64,000 nucleotides of DNA, taken from NCBI GenBank assembly GCA_004000515.1, contig CP034537.1:4850001-4914000 (forward strand), read 5' to 3'. The notes beneath the pieces were generated by a model, which saw nothing but the letters and a program-made list of their open reading frames with translations, had not been told where the DNA came from and did not search any database. This DNA is from Pseudomonas poae (GTDB lineage: Bacteria > Pseudomonadota > Gammaproteobacteria > Pseudomonadales > Pseudomonadaceae). Made by a program: the position numbers and the translations under genes. Within the stretch, counting starts at the first letter, position 1. The number at the start of each line of letters is the position of its first letter. This document shows positions 29,189 through 37,769 of the stretch, one piece after another.

Positions 29189-30240
29189 TTAATCGCTGAG
29201 GGTGTGCTCGCGGGCGAGCAACTGACGCTTGCGCTCCACACCCCAGCGGTAGCCTGACAAGTCGCCATCGCTGCGCACCACGCGGTGGCACGGAATGGCC
29301 ACCGCCAGGCAGTTGGCGCCACAGGCCTGAGCCACCGCGCGAAAGGCCTTGGGCGCCCCGATGCGTTCGGCGATTTGCCCGTAGCTGACGGTGCTGCCCA
29401 ACGGAATATCACGCAATGCTTGCCAGACGCGCTCCTGAAAGGCCGTGCCTCGCAAGTCCAATGGCAGGTCCAGGCCCAGGGCGGGCGCTTCGATAAACCC
29501 GACGACTTGGGCCACCAATTGTTCAAAGCTGTGATCGGCGCCTACCAGGCTGGCCTTGGGAAATTGGTCCTGCAGCTCACGCACCAGTTTATCCGGGTCA
29601 TCCCCCAGCAAAATCGCACACACGCCGCGCGCGCTCTGCGCCACCAGTATTGCCCCCAGCGAGCATTGCCCGACGGCAAACAGGATTTTATTGTTGGTGC
29701 CGCCGGCCCGGTAGTCACTGGGTTTCATGCCGAGTAGCTGGTTGGCCGATTCGTAGAAGCGGCTATTGGAATTGAAGCCTGCGTCATACAGTGCGTCGGT
29801 GACTGAATGATGCTCCTTGAGCCCGTCACGCACCTTGCGTGAGCGGTGTGCGCTGGCGTAGCCCTTGGGTGTCAGGCCGGTGACGGCCTTGAACACGCGG
29901 TGGAAATGAAAGGGGCTGAGGCCGGCTTGGGCGGCGAGTACTTCCAGGCTGGTGGAGACTCGGCCTGCTCGATATGTCGGCAGGCGTTGGCGACCAATTG
30001 CGCGTGGTGGGCTGCGACCTGGGTGCGGTCGCCAGCCGCGCGTTTGCTCGCACGATAGCCGGCGGCTTCGGCTTGGGCCGGTGTGTCGAAGAATTCAATG
30101 TTCTGCGGGCGCGGCAGGCGCGAGGCGCTGCTGGGGCGGCAATACACGCCGGTGGTTTTTACGCCATAGACAAACAACGCGTCGGCCTTGGGGTCGCGGG
30201 CCAGGATCGCAGCCCAGCGGGGATCTTGTTCGATAGTCAT
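29189..30240 (-). CDS. ada: Ada: methylated-DNA-protein cysteine methyltransferase/regulator (frame broken once; zinc site degenerate)
   Basis: Bifunctional alkylation-response protein. The C-terminal O6-methylguanine methyltransferase domain is complete, with active Cys in AIPCHRVVRSDG. The middle AraC-type helix-turn-helix is present (LSPFHFHRVFKAVTGLTPKGY). In the N-terminal phosphotriester-repair domain only the first of the four zinc Cys survives: GVYCRPSSASR has Ser for the second, and GYRASKRAAGD has Ser and Ala for the third and fourth. The frame breaks at GG 29951-29952; adding one base joins ESPPSLEVLAAQAGLS and gives 350 residues. It lies downstream of alkB on the same strand. Confidence 0.85.
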
Positions 30241-30315
30241 GGTCGGCACTCTTTACAGGTCCTGTGCAGACTAGCGGTGTTGCAGGCGCCTGACACTCCG
30301 AAGCTTGCGGTCAAA

Positions 30316-30981
30316 TCAGCCGGCGGTGCGGAAGGTGAGGTTGATGCGCTGTGGGCCCATGATCGGGTGCACGCCTTCCTTGATGGGCATCACGCCGTGA
30401 AAGCGCAGGCGATCCACGCCGCCCCAGACCACCACGTCGCCATGAAACAGCGAAACTTTTTGGGCCTTGTCGCTGCGTTCATGGCCACCAAACAGAAAAA
30501 CTGCCGGCAAGCCCAAGGACACCGACACCACGGGCGCATTGTAACGGCGCTCATTCTTGTCCTGGTGCAGTGACATCTTTGCGCCCGGTACGTAACGGTT
30601 GAGCAGGCAGGCGTCGGGCGCAAAGTCGATGAAGCCAGCTGCTGTCGCTGCCTCGACGGCTAGTTGGCGCAGCGCGTCGGGCATGTCTGGCCAGGGCTGT
30701 TGGCTGCGCGGATCCAAGGGGCTGTAGCGATAGCCGCCGGCATCGGTGGTCCAGCCCAAATCGCCGCAACTGCTCAGTGCGGCCGACATGGTAAAGCCGC
30801 CGGGAGTGACCATTTGTCGAAACGGCGATTGCACCAACACCTGCCGGAGTTCTGGAAGAAGGCGATCAATCCAGGGCAGGGCGTAGCCCCTCAGTACGTA
30901 CGACTCTTCGCCGATTTGTTCACGCCCTGCGGGTTGTTGCAGGGCGTCATCGGCGAACAGGTCGGCAGTGGGGCCGTGCAT
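30316..30981 (-). CDS. alkB: DNA oxidative demethylase AlkB
   Basis: A 221-residue Fe(II)/2-oxoglutarate dioxygenase that removes methyl groups from 1-methyladenine and 3-methylcytosine. The iron ligands are the His and Asp of SLHQDKNER and the His of RFHGVMP. The 2-oxoglutarate Arg is in RINLTFR, and the substrate-site segment GYRYSPLDP is present. The frame is intact. It starts 4 bases after the stop of a 55-residue gene and lies 75 bases before ada, so the alkylation-repair pair is probably co-transcribed. Confidence 0.93.
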   Translation of the reverse strand: MHGPTADLFADDALQQPAGREQIGEESYVLRGYALPWIDRLLPELRQVLVQSPFRQMVTPGGFTMSAALSSCGDLGWTTDAGGYRYSPLDPRSQQPWPDMPDALRQLAVEAATAAGFIDFAPDACLLNRYVPGAKMSLHQDKNERRYNAPVVSVSLGLPAVFLFGGHERSDKAQKVSLFHGDVVVWGGVDRLRFHGVMPIKEGVHPIMGPQRINLTFRTAG

Positions 30982-30985
30982 GGGC

Positions 30986-31153
30986 TTACAGTGCCTTGCT
31001 CACGTTGATGTCGGTGATTTCATCGGTGGCATCGTGAATTTTCGCCAGCGCTTGCTTGGCTTCTTCTACGCTGTTGCTCTGCAACTGGGCAAATTCGAAG
31101 CGGCGTTCGCCGTTGAGCTTGTACTTGATGACGTATTTGGTAGTGGAGGTCAC
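30986..31153 (-). CDS. Small conserved hypothetical protein (55 aa)
   Basis: A 55-residue protein beginning at GTG 31153, which has AGGACA a short distance upstream. The sequence has a beta-beta-alpha-beta character (TTKYVIKYKLNGERRFEF, then VEEAKQALAKIHD). It resembles small uncharacterised proteobacterial proteins. It sits between the DUF1883 gene and alkB with gaps of 20 and 4 bases, so it very likely belongs to the same transcript. The function is unknown. Confidence 0.6.
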   Translation of the reverse strand: MTSTTKYVIKYKLNGERRFEFAQLQSNSVEEAKQALAKIHDATDEITDINVSKAL

Positions 31154-31173
31154 GGCTATGTCCTGTTGGGTGT

Positions 31174-31476
31174 TCAGCTCAGTTTGGAGCTGGTACGGCG
31201 CACGATACGGATCTTGTGGGACAGCGTCGGCTTTTTGGTCACGCTGATCGCGCGGCGGGTGACAACGTCCAAGGTGATGTTCCAGAACCCGGTGCTGGGT
31301 GCAGTGATCTTGGCCGGGAACTTGTCGAACGCGCCGCCGTGGTAGGTATGGCGACCGCCGTTCTTGAAGCTGCGAAAGTTCGCATCGCTCATCAGGCGGA
31401 TGTTGCACGTTTGCGAGCATTCGATGACGACAATGTCTCCCTCGTTGAGGTGCTCGCGCTGGTGGATGAATTTCAT
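31174..31476 (-). CDS. DUF1883-domain protein
   Basis: A 100-residue protein that matches the DUF1883 type: MKFIHQREHLNEGDIVVIEC at the start, then SFKNGGRHTYHGGAFDKFPAK and GFWNITLDV. DUF1883 is a small beta-rich domain of unknown function. GGAG lies in front of ATG 31476. It is the first gene of a possible unit DUF1883, 55-aa protein, alkB, ada. No link of DUF1883 to DNA repair is known to me. Confidence 0.75.
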   Translation of the reverse strand: MKFIHQREHLNEGDIVVIECSQTCNIRLMSDANFRSFKNGGRHTYHGGAFDKFPAKITAPSTGFWNITLDVVTRRAISVTKKPTLSHKIRIVRRTSSKLS

Positions 31477-31687
31477 GGGGTGTCTCCAGAAGGGCTTTTT
31501 CTGAAAAATCAGAACGATACGTAGGTTAAGATGGAGTTTATCAGCCCCAGCGCGTTTATTATCGGGTCGTCTTCACTGACGTCGACAATTTAAAACAGTT
31601 ATTTACCGAGTTATCAGGGATAAATCCTACGTGGGCGGGAGAAAAATACCATCCCCGCTGTCGTAGGGTCTTTATCGGAGGTTTTGT

Positions 31688-32038
31688 ATGAAGTGGAGTG
31701 TGTTGGTTCTGGCCTTGGCGATAGGTGGGTGTGCTTCGGTTGCAGATATCAAGCAGACCCCGCCGACACTGGCGGTCATTTCCGGGAAAAAACCCCAAGA
31801 GTACGCGGCATGCGTGGTGCGCAAGCTGTCGACAACCCGTCGCCCGCCGCAGATCGAGCCGCATAAAGATGGCGTGCAGGTGATCGTGCCGCAGAAGTTC
31901 TCGGCTGACCCTTCAGCTATCTTCGAAATTGAAGAGCGCTCCAGCGGCAGCAGCATCAAGCTCTACGAGAGCATGTCCAACGTGCCAATCCGTCCGGGTG
32001 ATGTGAAGAAGGCCGGGGAAGACTGCATTTCCGGCTGA
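31688..32038 (+). CDS. Putative small lipoprotein
   Basis: A 116-residue protein with the lipobox LALAIGGCAS, placing the lipidated Cys at about residue 15. The mature part is short and polar with two further Cys (YAACVVRKL and the last residues GEDCISG) that could form a disulfide. A GGAGG-like site (TCGGAGG) stands before ATG 31688. It is a probable envelope lipoprotein of unknown function. Confidence 0.6.
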   Translation: MKWSVLVLALAIGGCASVADIKQTPPTLAVISGKKPQEYAACVVRKLSTTRRPPQIEPHKDGVQVIVPQKFSADPSAIFEIEERSSGSSIKLYESMSNVPIRPGDVKKAGEDCISG

Positions 32039-32045
32039 TGCCGTG

Positions 32046-32291
32046 ATGGAACAATCAGATATGAAGCGCGAACACGTCAAGGCCCGCCATGCCGAGGGCC
32101 AGATCTCGGCCACCCATGTCATCCAGAATCCCGCCGACCTTGGCGAGTGGATCGTCTTTTTCAAGAAAAGCGGCGGTCGCAGCTTTTTCCTGGTGGACGA
32201 TCATGACGAAGTCGAATCCTTTTCAAGTCTTGATGAGCTGACCGAGACACTGCGCGGGTTGGGGATCAAGTTCGCCGAGATCCACCTGTAG
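32046..32291 (+). CDS. Conserved hypothetical protein (about 81 aa)
   Basis: A short, soluble protein with VIQNPADLGEWIVFFKKSGGRSFFLVDD and SLDELTETLRGLGIKFAEIHL, a compact alpha/beta arrangement found in uncharacterised Pseudomonas proteins. ATG 32046 is one option; GTG 32043 and ATG 32061 are alternatives, and none has a strong ribosome site. It directly follows the lipoprotein gene and may be read from the same transcript. Confidence 0.5.
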   Translation: MEQSDMKREHVKARHAEGQISATHVIQNPADLGEWIVFFKKSGGRSFFLVDDHDEVESFSSLDELTETLRGLGIKFAEIHL

Positions 32292-32298
32292 CCTTGGG

Positions 32299-32580
32299 CT
32301 ACTTGCAGACCACCACCACGCTGCGACTTTTGTAGTTGCCAACGTCTTTGCCCAGGGTCTTGTCGGCTTCCTTAAGCGACGGCGTACCCTCAGTCCCCAC
32401 TATTCGATAGCCGGTGCCCGCGCAGGACGCATCGGCCTTCTCGTAGCAACTGGCCCAGGAATTGGCTTCGCCCGAGCAGTCGATGGTCAAGCCTTGCTCA
32501 CCGTTTTTCAGGTAAACGTCAGAAGTGGTGGTGCAGCCGGCAAGCGCCAGTACCGCAGTCAGTGCCAGGATTTTGTTCAT
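32299..32580 (-). CDS. Putative small lipoprotein
   Basis: A 93-residue protein whose N terminus MNKILALTAVLALAGCTTT is a textbook lipoprotein signal with the lipidated Cys at residue 16. The mature part carries three more Cys (IDCSGEANSWASCYEKADASC) in a pattern seen in uncharacterised Pseudomonas lipoproteins, and a conserved GYRIVG segment. It converges on the hypothetical gene at 32046, leaving only 7 bases. The function is unknown. Confidence 0.62.
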   Translation of the reverse strand: MNKILALTAVLALAGCTTTSDVYLKNGEQGLTIDCSGEANSWASCYEKADASCAGTGYRIVGTEGTPSLKEADKTLGKDVGNYKSRSVVVVCK

Positions 32581-32680
32581 GGATAGGTCGTCGTCGAGGG
32601 TGTAGGAGGAGGGCGCTGACACTGTCGTGGGGCGTCTGCGGGAGATTATAGCGAACCGCCATCTAGGTACAGACAAACAC

Positions 32681-32708
32681 AAAAAAGCCCCGTTCAACGG
32701 GGCTTTTG
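32681..32708. terminator. Bidirectional intrinsic terminator
   Basis: AGCCCCGTT and AACGGGGCT form a 9-base stem (32686-32704) flanked by six A on the left and four T on the right. On the minus strand it closes the DUF2188-like gene at 32725. Confidence 0.8.
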
Positions 32709-32724
32709 GCGAAGCCTTCGAGGC

Positions 32725-32910
32725 TTACTTGCCTTTAGGCCGCTTGCTCGATGCGTGACCTGCTTCATCCACGAACACTTCAGCGACGGCGATCGCTTGG
32801 CTTTCGCTCGCGAATGCCCCGGCAACGCTGTCGCCGTGGAAGTTGATCAAGTGCCAGCCGTCCGCTCGCTTGGTGATCAGGTAGCCGTTCACGCCTTTTG
32901 GTTCTGACAT
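32725..32910 (-). CDS. DUF2188-like small protein
   Basis: A 61-residue protein with the pattern LITKRADGWHLINFHGDSVAGAFASESQAIAVAEVFVDE, which fits the small DUF2188-type fold (a W-containing strand pair, then a helix with AIAVAE). The C terminus is basic (SSKRPKGK). Its function is unknown. An intrinsic terminator follows directly. Confidence 0.55.
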   Translation of the reverse strand: MSEPKGVNGYLITKRADGWHLINFHGDSVAGAFASESQAIAVAEVFVDEAGHASSKRPKGK

Positions 32911-33218
32911 CTATTATGAATCTCGTGGTCTGGTTCAAGGGCCTAATGATAGCGCCAAATGTCGCAGGGACGCGCAAGTTATTCTAGGTCAGTGTTCTGG
33001 CGGCGAAAGCATGCTAAAAAGGTTGCAGCCCTTTGAAGCTGGGAGGTGCAGGCTTTTTGCCGTGCCGGCGAGGCTGCTCTTCGTAAGATCAGCGGAACTT
33101 ACGCCGACATTTTTTCTCTATGATGACATCGCAACGCCAGCAGGACCCATTGTAAGGTGACTGCGGCCTGATTAGACTGCGCCGAATTTCGTACGCACAG
33201 CCCTTTGTAAGGACTTAT
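32911..33218. other. Intergenic region upstream of galU
   Basis: About 308 bases hold no convincing gene. A 49-codon open frame (33012-33161) exists but has no ribosome site or protein-like features. The galU promoter must lie in the right part; TTGTAA around 33150 and ATTAGACT around 33172 are possible -35 and -10 elements, both weak. Confidence 0.35.
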
Positions 33219-34058
33219 ATGATCAAGAAATGCTTGTTCCCAGCAGCCGGTTACGGCACTCGCTTCCTGCCAGCGACCAAAGCCATGCCTAAAGAGATGC
33301 TGCCGGTGGTGAACAAGCCACTGATTCAGTACGGCGTCGAAGAGGCACTGGATGCCGGCCTGAACGAGATCTCCATCGTGACTGGCCGTGGTAAGCGCGC
33401 GCTGGAAGACCACTTCGACATTAGCTACGAGCTGGAAAACCAGATCAAGGGCACCGACAAGGAAAAATACCTGGTCGGCATCCGTAAGCTGCTGGACGAG
33501 TGCTCGTTCTCCTACACCCGTCAGACTCAAATGAAAGGCCTGGGCCACGCTATCCTGACCGGTCGCCCGCTGATCGGTGACGAACCGTTCGCCGTGGTGC
33601 TGGCGGACGACCTGTGCGTCAACCTGGAAGGCGACGGCGTACTGACCCAGATGGTCAAGCTTTACCAGAAATACCGCTGCACCATCGTTGCCGTTCAAGA
33701 GGTTGATCCTCAGGAAACCAACAAGTACGGCGTGATTGCTGGTGATGACATCGGCGATGGCCTGATTCGCGTGCGCGACATGGTTGAAAAACCAGCGCCG
33801 GAAGATGCTCCATCGAACCTGGCGATCATCGGTCGTTACATCCTGACCCCGGATATCTTCAAGCTGATCGAAGAAACCGAGCCAGGTAAAGGCGGCGAGA
33901 TCCAGATTACTGACGCCCTGTTGAAGCAAGCCAAAGACGGTTGCGTGATTGCCTACAAATTCAAAGGTCGTCGTTTCGACTGCGGCGGCGCTGAAGGCTA
34001 CATCGAAGCCACCAACTTCTGCTACGAGCACTTCTACAAGACTGGCAAGGCTTACTGA
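33219..34058 (+). CDS. galU: UTP-glucose-1-phosphate uridylyltransferase GalU
   Basis: A 279-residue enzyme that makes UDP-glucose from UTP and glucose-1-phosphate for lipopolysaccharide core, exopolysaccharide and trehalose or UDP-glucuronate pathways. The nucleotidyltransferase motif FPAAGYGTRFLPATKAMPKEM, the VVLADDLC segment and the FDCGGAEGYIEAT motif are complete. AAGGA stands 7 bases before the ATG. It is followed by an intrinsic terminator and is a single-gene unit. Confidence 0.95.
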   Translation: MIKKCLFPAAGYGTRFLPATKAMPKEMLPVVNKPLIQYGVEEALDAGLNEISIVTGRGKRALEDHFDISYELENQIKGTDKEKYLVGIRKLLDECSFSYTRQTQMKGLGHAILTGRPLIGDEPFAVVLADDLCVNLEGDGVLTQMVKLYQKYRCTIVAVQEVDPQETNKYGVIAGDDIGDGLIRVRDMVEKPAPEDAPSNLAIIGRYILTPDIFKLIEETEPGKGGEIQITDALLKQAKDGCVIAYKFKGRRFDCGGAEGYIEATNFCYEHFYKTGKAY

Positions 34059-34086
34059 TCCACGGTAGCCAAACCTGTTTTAAGAA

Positions 34087-34113
34087 AGCCACCTTCGGGT
34101 GGCTTTTTCGTTT
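34087..34113 (+). terminator. Intrinsic terminator after galU
   Basis: AGCCACC-TTCG-GGTGGCT (34087-34104) has a 7-base stem with a stable TTCG tetraloop, followed by TTTTCGTTTTT. Confidence 0.9.
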
Positions 34114-34162
34114 TTCAGTCCCATGTAAGTCGGTATGCTGATGGCCTGCCGAGGAGAGTGAA

Positions 34163-35521
34163 ATGGCCTACGATTTTGACTTGTATGTAATTGGCGCCGG
34201 TTCTGGCGGTGTTCGCGCAGCACGCTTTGCTGCGGGCTTTGGCGCCAAAGTGGCGGTGGCGGAAAGTCGCTACCTGGGGGGCACCTGCGTGAACGTGGGG
34301 TGCGTGCCTAAAAAGCTGCTGGTGTACGGCGCACACTTTGCCGAGGACTTCGAGCAAGCCAGTGGTTTTGGCTGGTCACTGGGTGAAGCGAACTTCGATT
34401 GGGCGACCTTGATCGCCAACAAGGACCGCGAGATCAACCGTCTCAACGGCATCTACCGCAACCTGCTGGTCAATAGCGGTGTCACCCTGCACGAGGGTCA
34501 CGCGCGCGTAGTTGACCCGCATCAGGTAGAGATCAATGGCGAACGCTTCACCGCCAAGCACATCCTGATCGCGACCGGTGGCTGGCCACAGATCCCGGAG
34601 ATTCCAGGGCGCGAGCACGCCATTGGCTCCAATGAGGCGTTCTTCCTCAAGCAATTGCCCAAGCGTGTGTTGGTGGTGGGCGGTGGTTACATTGCCGTCG
34701 AATTTGCTGGCATCTTCCACGGGCTGGGTGCACAGACCACGTTGCTGTATCGCGGTGACCTGTTCCTACGCGGTTTCGACGGCTCGGTGCGCACGCACCT
34801 GAAAGAAGAGCTGACCAAGCGCGGCCTGGACCTGCAATTCAATGCCGATATCGAACGCATCGACAAGCAAGCCGATGGCAGCCTCAAGGCCACCTTGAAA
34901 GACGGTCGTGTACTCGAAGCCGATTGTGTGTTCTACGCCACCGGTCGCCGCCCGATGCTCGACAACCTGGGCCTGGAAAACACCGGGGTCAAACTCGACA
35001 AGCGCGGTTTTGTTGAAGTGGACGCCCTGTACCAGACCGCCGAGTCGTCGATCCTGGCTATTGGTGATGTGATCGGTCGGGTGCAACTGACGCCGGTCGC
35101 GCTGGCCGAAGGTATGGCCGTGGCGCGTCGCCTGTTCAAGCCTGAGCAATATCGTCCGGTGGATTACGCGATGATCCCGACCGCAGTGTTCAGCTTGCCG
35201 AACATCGGCACGGTGGGCCTGACCGAAGAAGAAGCGAAAGAGAAGGGTCACAGCGTGCAGGTCTTCGAAAGCCGTTTCCGGCCGATGAAGCTGACCCTGA
35301 CGGAGTGCCAAGAGAAAACCCTGATGAAGCTGGTGGTCGACGCCGACACCGACAAAGTGTTGGGTTGCCACATGGTCGGCCCGGACGCCGGCGAGATCGT
35401 CCAGGGCTTGGCGATCGCGCTCAAGGCGGGCGCGACCAAGCGGCACTTTGATGAAACCATCGGCGTGCACCCTACGGCGGCGGAAGAGTTCGTCACCATG
35501 CGCACGCCTGTGGCGGGCTGA
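34163..35521 (+). CDS. gor: Glutathione-disulfide reductase
   Basis: A 452-residue FAD- and NADPH-dependent enzyme that keeps glutathione reduced in the cytoplasm. FAD site [19 protein letters not shown], redox-active disulfide [18 protein letters not shown] Rossmann motif [15 protein letters not shown] and the C-terminal catalytic pair [10 protein letters not shown] are all visible. GAGGAGAG precedes the ATG at 34163. Its stop abuts the stop of the converging kfrA-like gene with no spacer. Confidence 0.95.
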   Translation: MAYDFDLYVIGAGSGGVRAARFAAGFGAKVAVAESRYLGGTCVNVGCVPKKLLVYGAHFAEDFEQASGFGWSLGEANFDWATLIANKDREINRLNGIYRNLLVNSGVTLHEGHARVVDPHQVEINGERFTAKHILIATGGWPQIPEIPGREHAIGSNEAFFLKQLPKRVLVVGGGYIAVEFAGIFHGLGAQTTLLYRGDLFLRGFDGSVRTHLKEELTKRGLDLQFNADIERIDKQADGSLKATLKDGRVLEADCVFYATGRRPMLDNLGLENTGVKLDKRGFVEVDALYQTAESSILAIGDVIGRVQLTPVALAEGMAVARRLFKPEQYRPVDYAMIPTAVFSLPNIGTVGLTEEEAKEKGHSVQVFESRFRPMKLTLTECQEKTLMKLVVDADTDKVLGCHMVGPDAGEIVQGLAIALKAGATKRHFDETIGVHPTAAEEFVTMRTPVAG

Positions 35522-36529
35522 TCAGTCCTGTGGTGTTGCCTCTGGCGCCGTTGCAATGACGGCCGCCAGGCGCAACGCCTCGATACTGGCCTGGGCCTTG
35601 ATCAGGTCCAGCTCCAGGGTTTTGTTGTTGTGCTGGTGTTCAGTCAGTGCCGCTTGGCGTGACTGGCTTTCCAGCACGGCTACCCGCAGCCGTTCCTGGA
35701 GCAAGGTGCGCTCGCTGTCTATCTGGCTCACCTGTTCGCTGAGCTTGAGCTGCTGAGCCTGGTCTTTGCGGGCTTGCTCCTGCAGTGCCGCCAATTCCTT
35801 CATCGTTACCCGATGTTCAATCAATAGCCGTTCGTTGTCGCGATGCAATTGGGTGATTTCATCCTGGCGCACCAGTGCGCTTTGCTGGGCTTGGCGAAGC
35901 TCGGCCTGGACTTGCTGCAGTTGACCTTCGTGGCGGCGCTGCTCCTGCTCACGCTGATCCTTGATTGCATTGCGGTAATGCTCCAGCGCATCGCGGGCGT
36001 GCAGGTGCTTCTCTTCCAGTGAGCGAATCTGTTCGTCCTTGTCGTTGATGCGCAGCTCGTAATCGCTGCAGGCCTGGCTGAGCCCGGCATTGCGGGTTTG
36101 TTCGGTTTGCAGGCTGGTGCTGGCTGTTTGCAGTGCGGCACTTTCATCTGCCAGTGCGGCAGCCTGGATATCAAATTGCTGTTTTAGCTGCCCGTGGGCC
36201 TCTTCCAGGGTTTCCAGCTGCGTGAGGAGGGCTGCCTTCTGTTGTTCGAATTGCGCCAAGGCCAGGTCGATAGGCTCTTGGGCTTTCTCTTTCAGTCGTT
36301 GGGCCAGTCGTGAGACCAGCTCGCCAAGCTCGTCGTCAATGGGCGCTTCGGTGATGGTTAGCCGGGTCTCGCTGTCGTCCAACTCTTTTAAGTAGCGGTG
36401 AATCGTGGTTTTCGAGCCGGTATTGCCCATTTCGATGCGTACGGCATCGATGCTGGGGTTTTCGCCGCGGGCGAGGATCGCCAGGCGGGCCGTTTGAACT
36501 ACTGCTTTATTGATGCCGCCGCGAGCCAT
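35522..36529 (-). CDS. KfrA-like DNA-binding protein with long coiled coil
   Basis: A 335-residue protein. Residues about 1-110 match the KfrA N-terminal DNA-binding domain first known from IncP plasmids (MARGGINKAVVQTARLAILARGENPS, then TTIHRYLKEL). Residues about 110-320 are one long Glu/Gln/Ala/Leu-rich coiled coil with clear heptads (LSEQVSQIDSERTLLQERLR). Plasmid KfrA proteins repress their own gene and polymerise. Here it is chromosomal, divergent from a tyrosine recombinase, with a 20-bp palindrome just upstream of its start that is a likely self-operator. Confidence 0.8.
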   Translation of the reverse strand: MARGGINKAVVQTARLAILARGENPSIDAVRIEMGNTGSKTTIHRYLKELDDSETRLTITEAPIDDELGELVSRLAQRLKEKAQEPIDLALAQFEQQKAALLTQLETLEEAHGQLKQQFDIQAAALADESAALQTASTSLQTEQTRNAGLSQACSDYELRINDKDEQIRSLEEKHLHARDALEHYRNAIKDQREQEQRRHEGQLQQVQAELRQAQQSALVRQDEITQLHRDNERLLIEHRVTMKELAALQEQARKDQAQQLKLSEQVSQIDSERTLLQERLRVAVLESQSRQAALTEHQHNNKTLELDLIKAQASIEALRLAAVIATAPEATPQD

Positions 36530-36560
36530 GGGGTCTCCGTCGATTTAGTACTGTGGTACG

Positions 36561-36580
36561 TAGTATGTATATACGTACTA
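36561..36580. promoter_or_regulatory. 20-bp palindrome, likely KfrA-like operator
   Basis: TAGTATGTAT (36561-36570) and ATACGTACTA (36571-36580) are inverse with one mismatch and no spacer. A further TAGTAC at 36545-36550 extends the symmetric pattern. It lies 32 bases upstream of the KfrA-like start and 120 before the recombinase, in an AT-rich divergent promoter region. KfrA proteins are known to bind such repeats in their own promoters. Confidence 0.5.
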
Positions 36581-36699
36581 TATCACGAATAAAAATCCAT
36601 TAAAAATCATGATTTAACAGATGGGATATTGGCGTATTATCCCGTGTCATAAGCGTTTTGACCGTGCATACACCCGCCAGCAGTACGAATAGGCCCACC

Positions 36700-37626
36700 A
36701 TGAGCGATCTGGACCGATACCTGAATGCCGCCACCCGCGATAACACGCGGCGCAGTTACCGTGCGGCGATCGAGCACTTCGAAGTGAGCTGGGGAGGGTT
36801 CCTGCCCGCGACCAGCGACAGCGTGGCGCGTTATCTGGTGGCGCACGCCGGCGTGTTGGCGGTCAATACCTTGAAGCTGCGGCTCTCGGCATTGGCGCAA
36901 TGGCATACGAGCCAGGGCTTTCCCGATCCCACCAAGGCGCCGGTGGTGCGCAAGGTGCTCAAGGGGATCCGCGCCGTGCATCCGGCACAAGAGAAACAGG
37001 CCGAACCGCTGCAGCTCAAGCATCTGGAGCAGGTGGTAAGTGCCCTTGAAAGTGAGGTGAAAAATGCGACCGATAACCCTGCGCTGCTATTGCGCGCCAA
37101 GCGCGACAAAGCCCTGATCCTGCTGGGCTTCTGGCGTGGCTTTCGCAGTGATGAACTCTGCCGCTTGGAGATCGAGCATGTGCAGGCCACGCCCGGCACC
37201 GGCATCAGCCTCTATCTGCCGCGCAGCAAAAGCGATCGTGACAACCTCGGCAAGACCTACTACACCCCGGCGCTGCTGCGCCTGTGCCCGGTGCAGGCTT
37301 ATAGCGAATGGCTCAGCGCCTCGGCGTTGGTGCGGGGGCCGGTGTTCCGCGGGATTGATCGCTGGGGCAACCTGGGGGAGGAGGGGTTGCACGCCAACAG
37401 TGTCATCCCGCTATTGCGTCAGGCGATTGAGCGCGCAGGCATCCCCGCTGAGCAATACACCAGTCACTCACTGCGGCGGGGCTTTGCCACCTGGGCTCAT
37501 CGCAGCGGCTGGGACTTGAAGTCGTTGATGAGTTACGTCGGCTGGAACGACATGAAATCTGCCATGCGCTATGTTGAAGCGACGCCCTTTCTCGGCATGA
37601 CACTGGCGACACAACCGCTGCTTTGA
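36700..37626 (+). CDS. Tyrosine-type site-specific recombinase/integrase
   Basis: A 308-residue recombinase with an N-terminal SAM-like core-binding domain (residues about 1-95, [20 protein letters not shown]) and a C-terminal catalytic domain. The catalytic set is complete: Arg in [10 protein letters not shown], Lys in RSKSDRDNL, His and Arg in [10 protein letters not shown], Trp in the VGWND position and the nucleophile Tyr in AMRYVEA. I prefer ATG 36700 over an upstream TTG at 36658. No phage or transposon genes surround it, so it looks like a settled chromosomal gene rather than part of an active element. Confidence 0.82.
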   Translation: MSDLDRYLNAATRDNTRRSYRAAIEHFEVSWGGFLPATSDSVARYLVAHAGVLAVNTLKLRLSALAQWHTSQGFPDPTKAPVVRKVLKGIRAVHPAQEKQAEPLQLKHLEQVVSALESEVKNATDNPALLLRAKRDKALILLGFWRGFRSDELCRLEIEHVQATPGTGISLYLPRSKSDRDNLGKTYYTPALLRLCPVQAYSEWLSASALVRGPVFRGIDRWGNLGEEGLHANSVIPLLRQAIERAGIPAEQYTSHSLRRGFATWAHRSGWDLKSLMSYVGWNDMKSAMRYVEATPFLGMTLATQPLL

Positions 37627-37653
37627 GATTTCTTCTATTAATACAGTCACCTG

Positions 37654-37690
37654 ATAGGGAAAACCAATCGTCAGCATCAGGTTTGCCAAT
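37654..37690 (+). promoter_or_regulatory. OxyR-like binding site upstream of ahpC
   Basis: ATAG-N7-CAAT-N7-ATCA-N7-CAAT (37654-37690) matches the OxyR pattern ATAG-N7-CTAT-N7-ATAG-N7-CTAT at 12 of 16 positions with exactly the right spacing. It lies 79 bases before the ahpC start. ahpC is a classic OxyR target. Confidence 0.5.
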
Positions 37691-37769
37691 GAGCCATCGA
37701 CGCGAAGAGTGGGTAGGATTCACTTCATCAACTTGTAACCCTTTCTACAAACCTGACGGAGAGTCAACG

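Noticed and set aside
33012..33161. 49-codon frame in the galU leader
   Set aside because: No ribosome site and no protein-like pattern; frames of this length arise by chance in GC-rich DNA.
33099..34031. 310-codon open frame opposite galU
   Set aside because: Antisense shadow of an intact, fully conserved galU; composition is not protein-like.
36700..37626. Genomic island or prophage around the recombinase
   Set aside because: The flanking genes gor, ahpC and ahpF are housekeeping, no tRNA or direct repeat is seen, and no phage genes are present.
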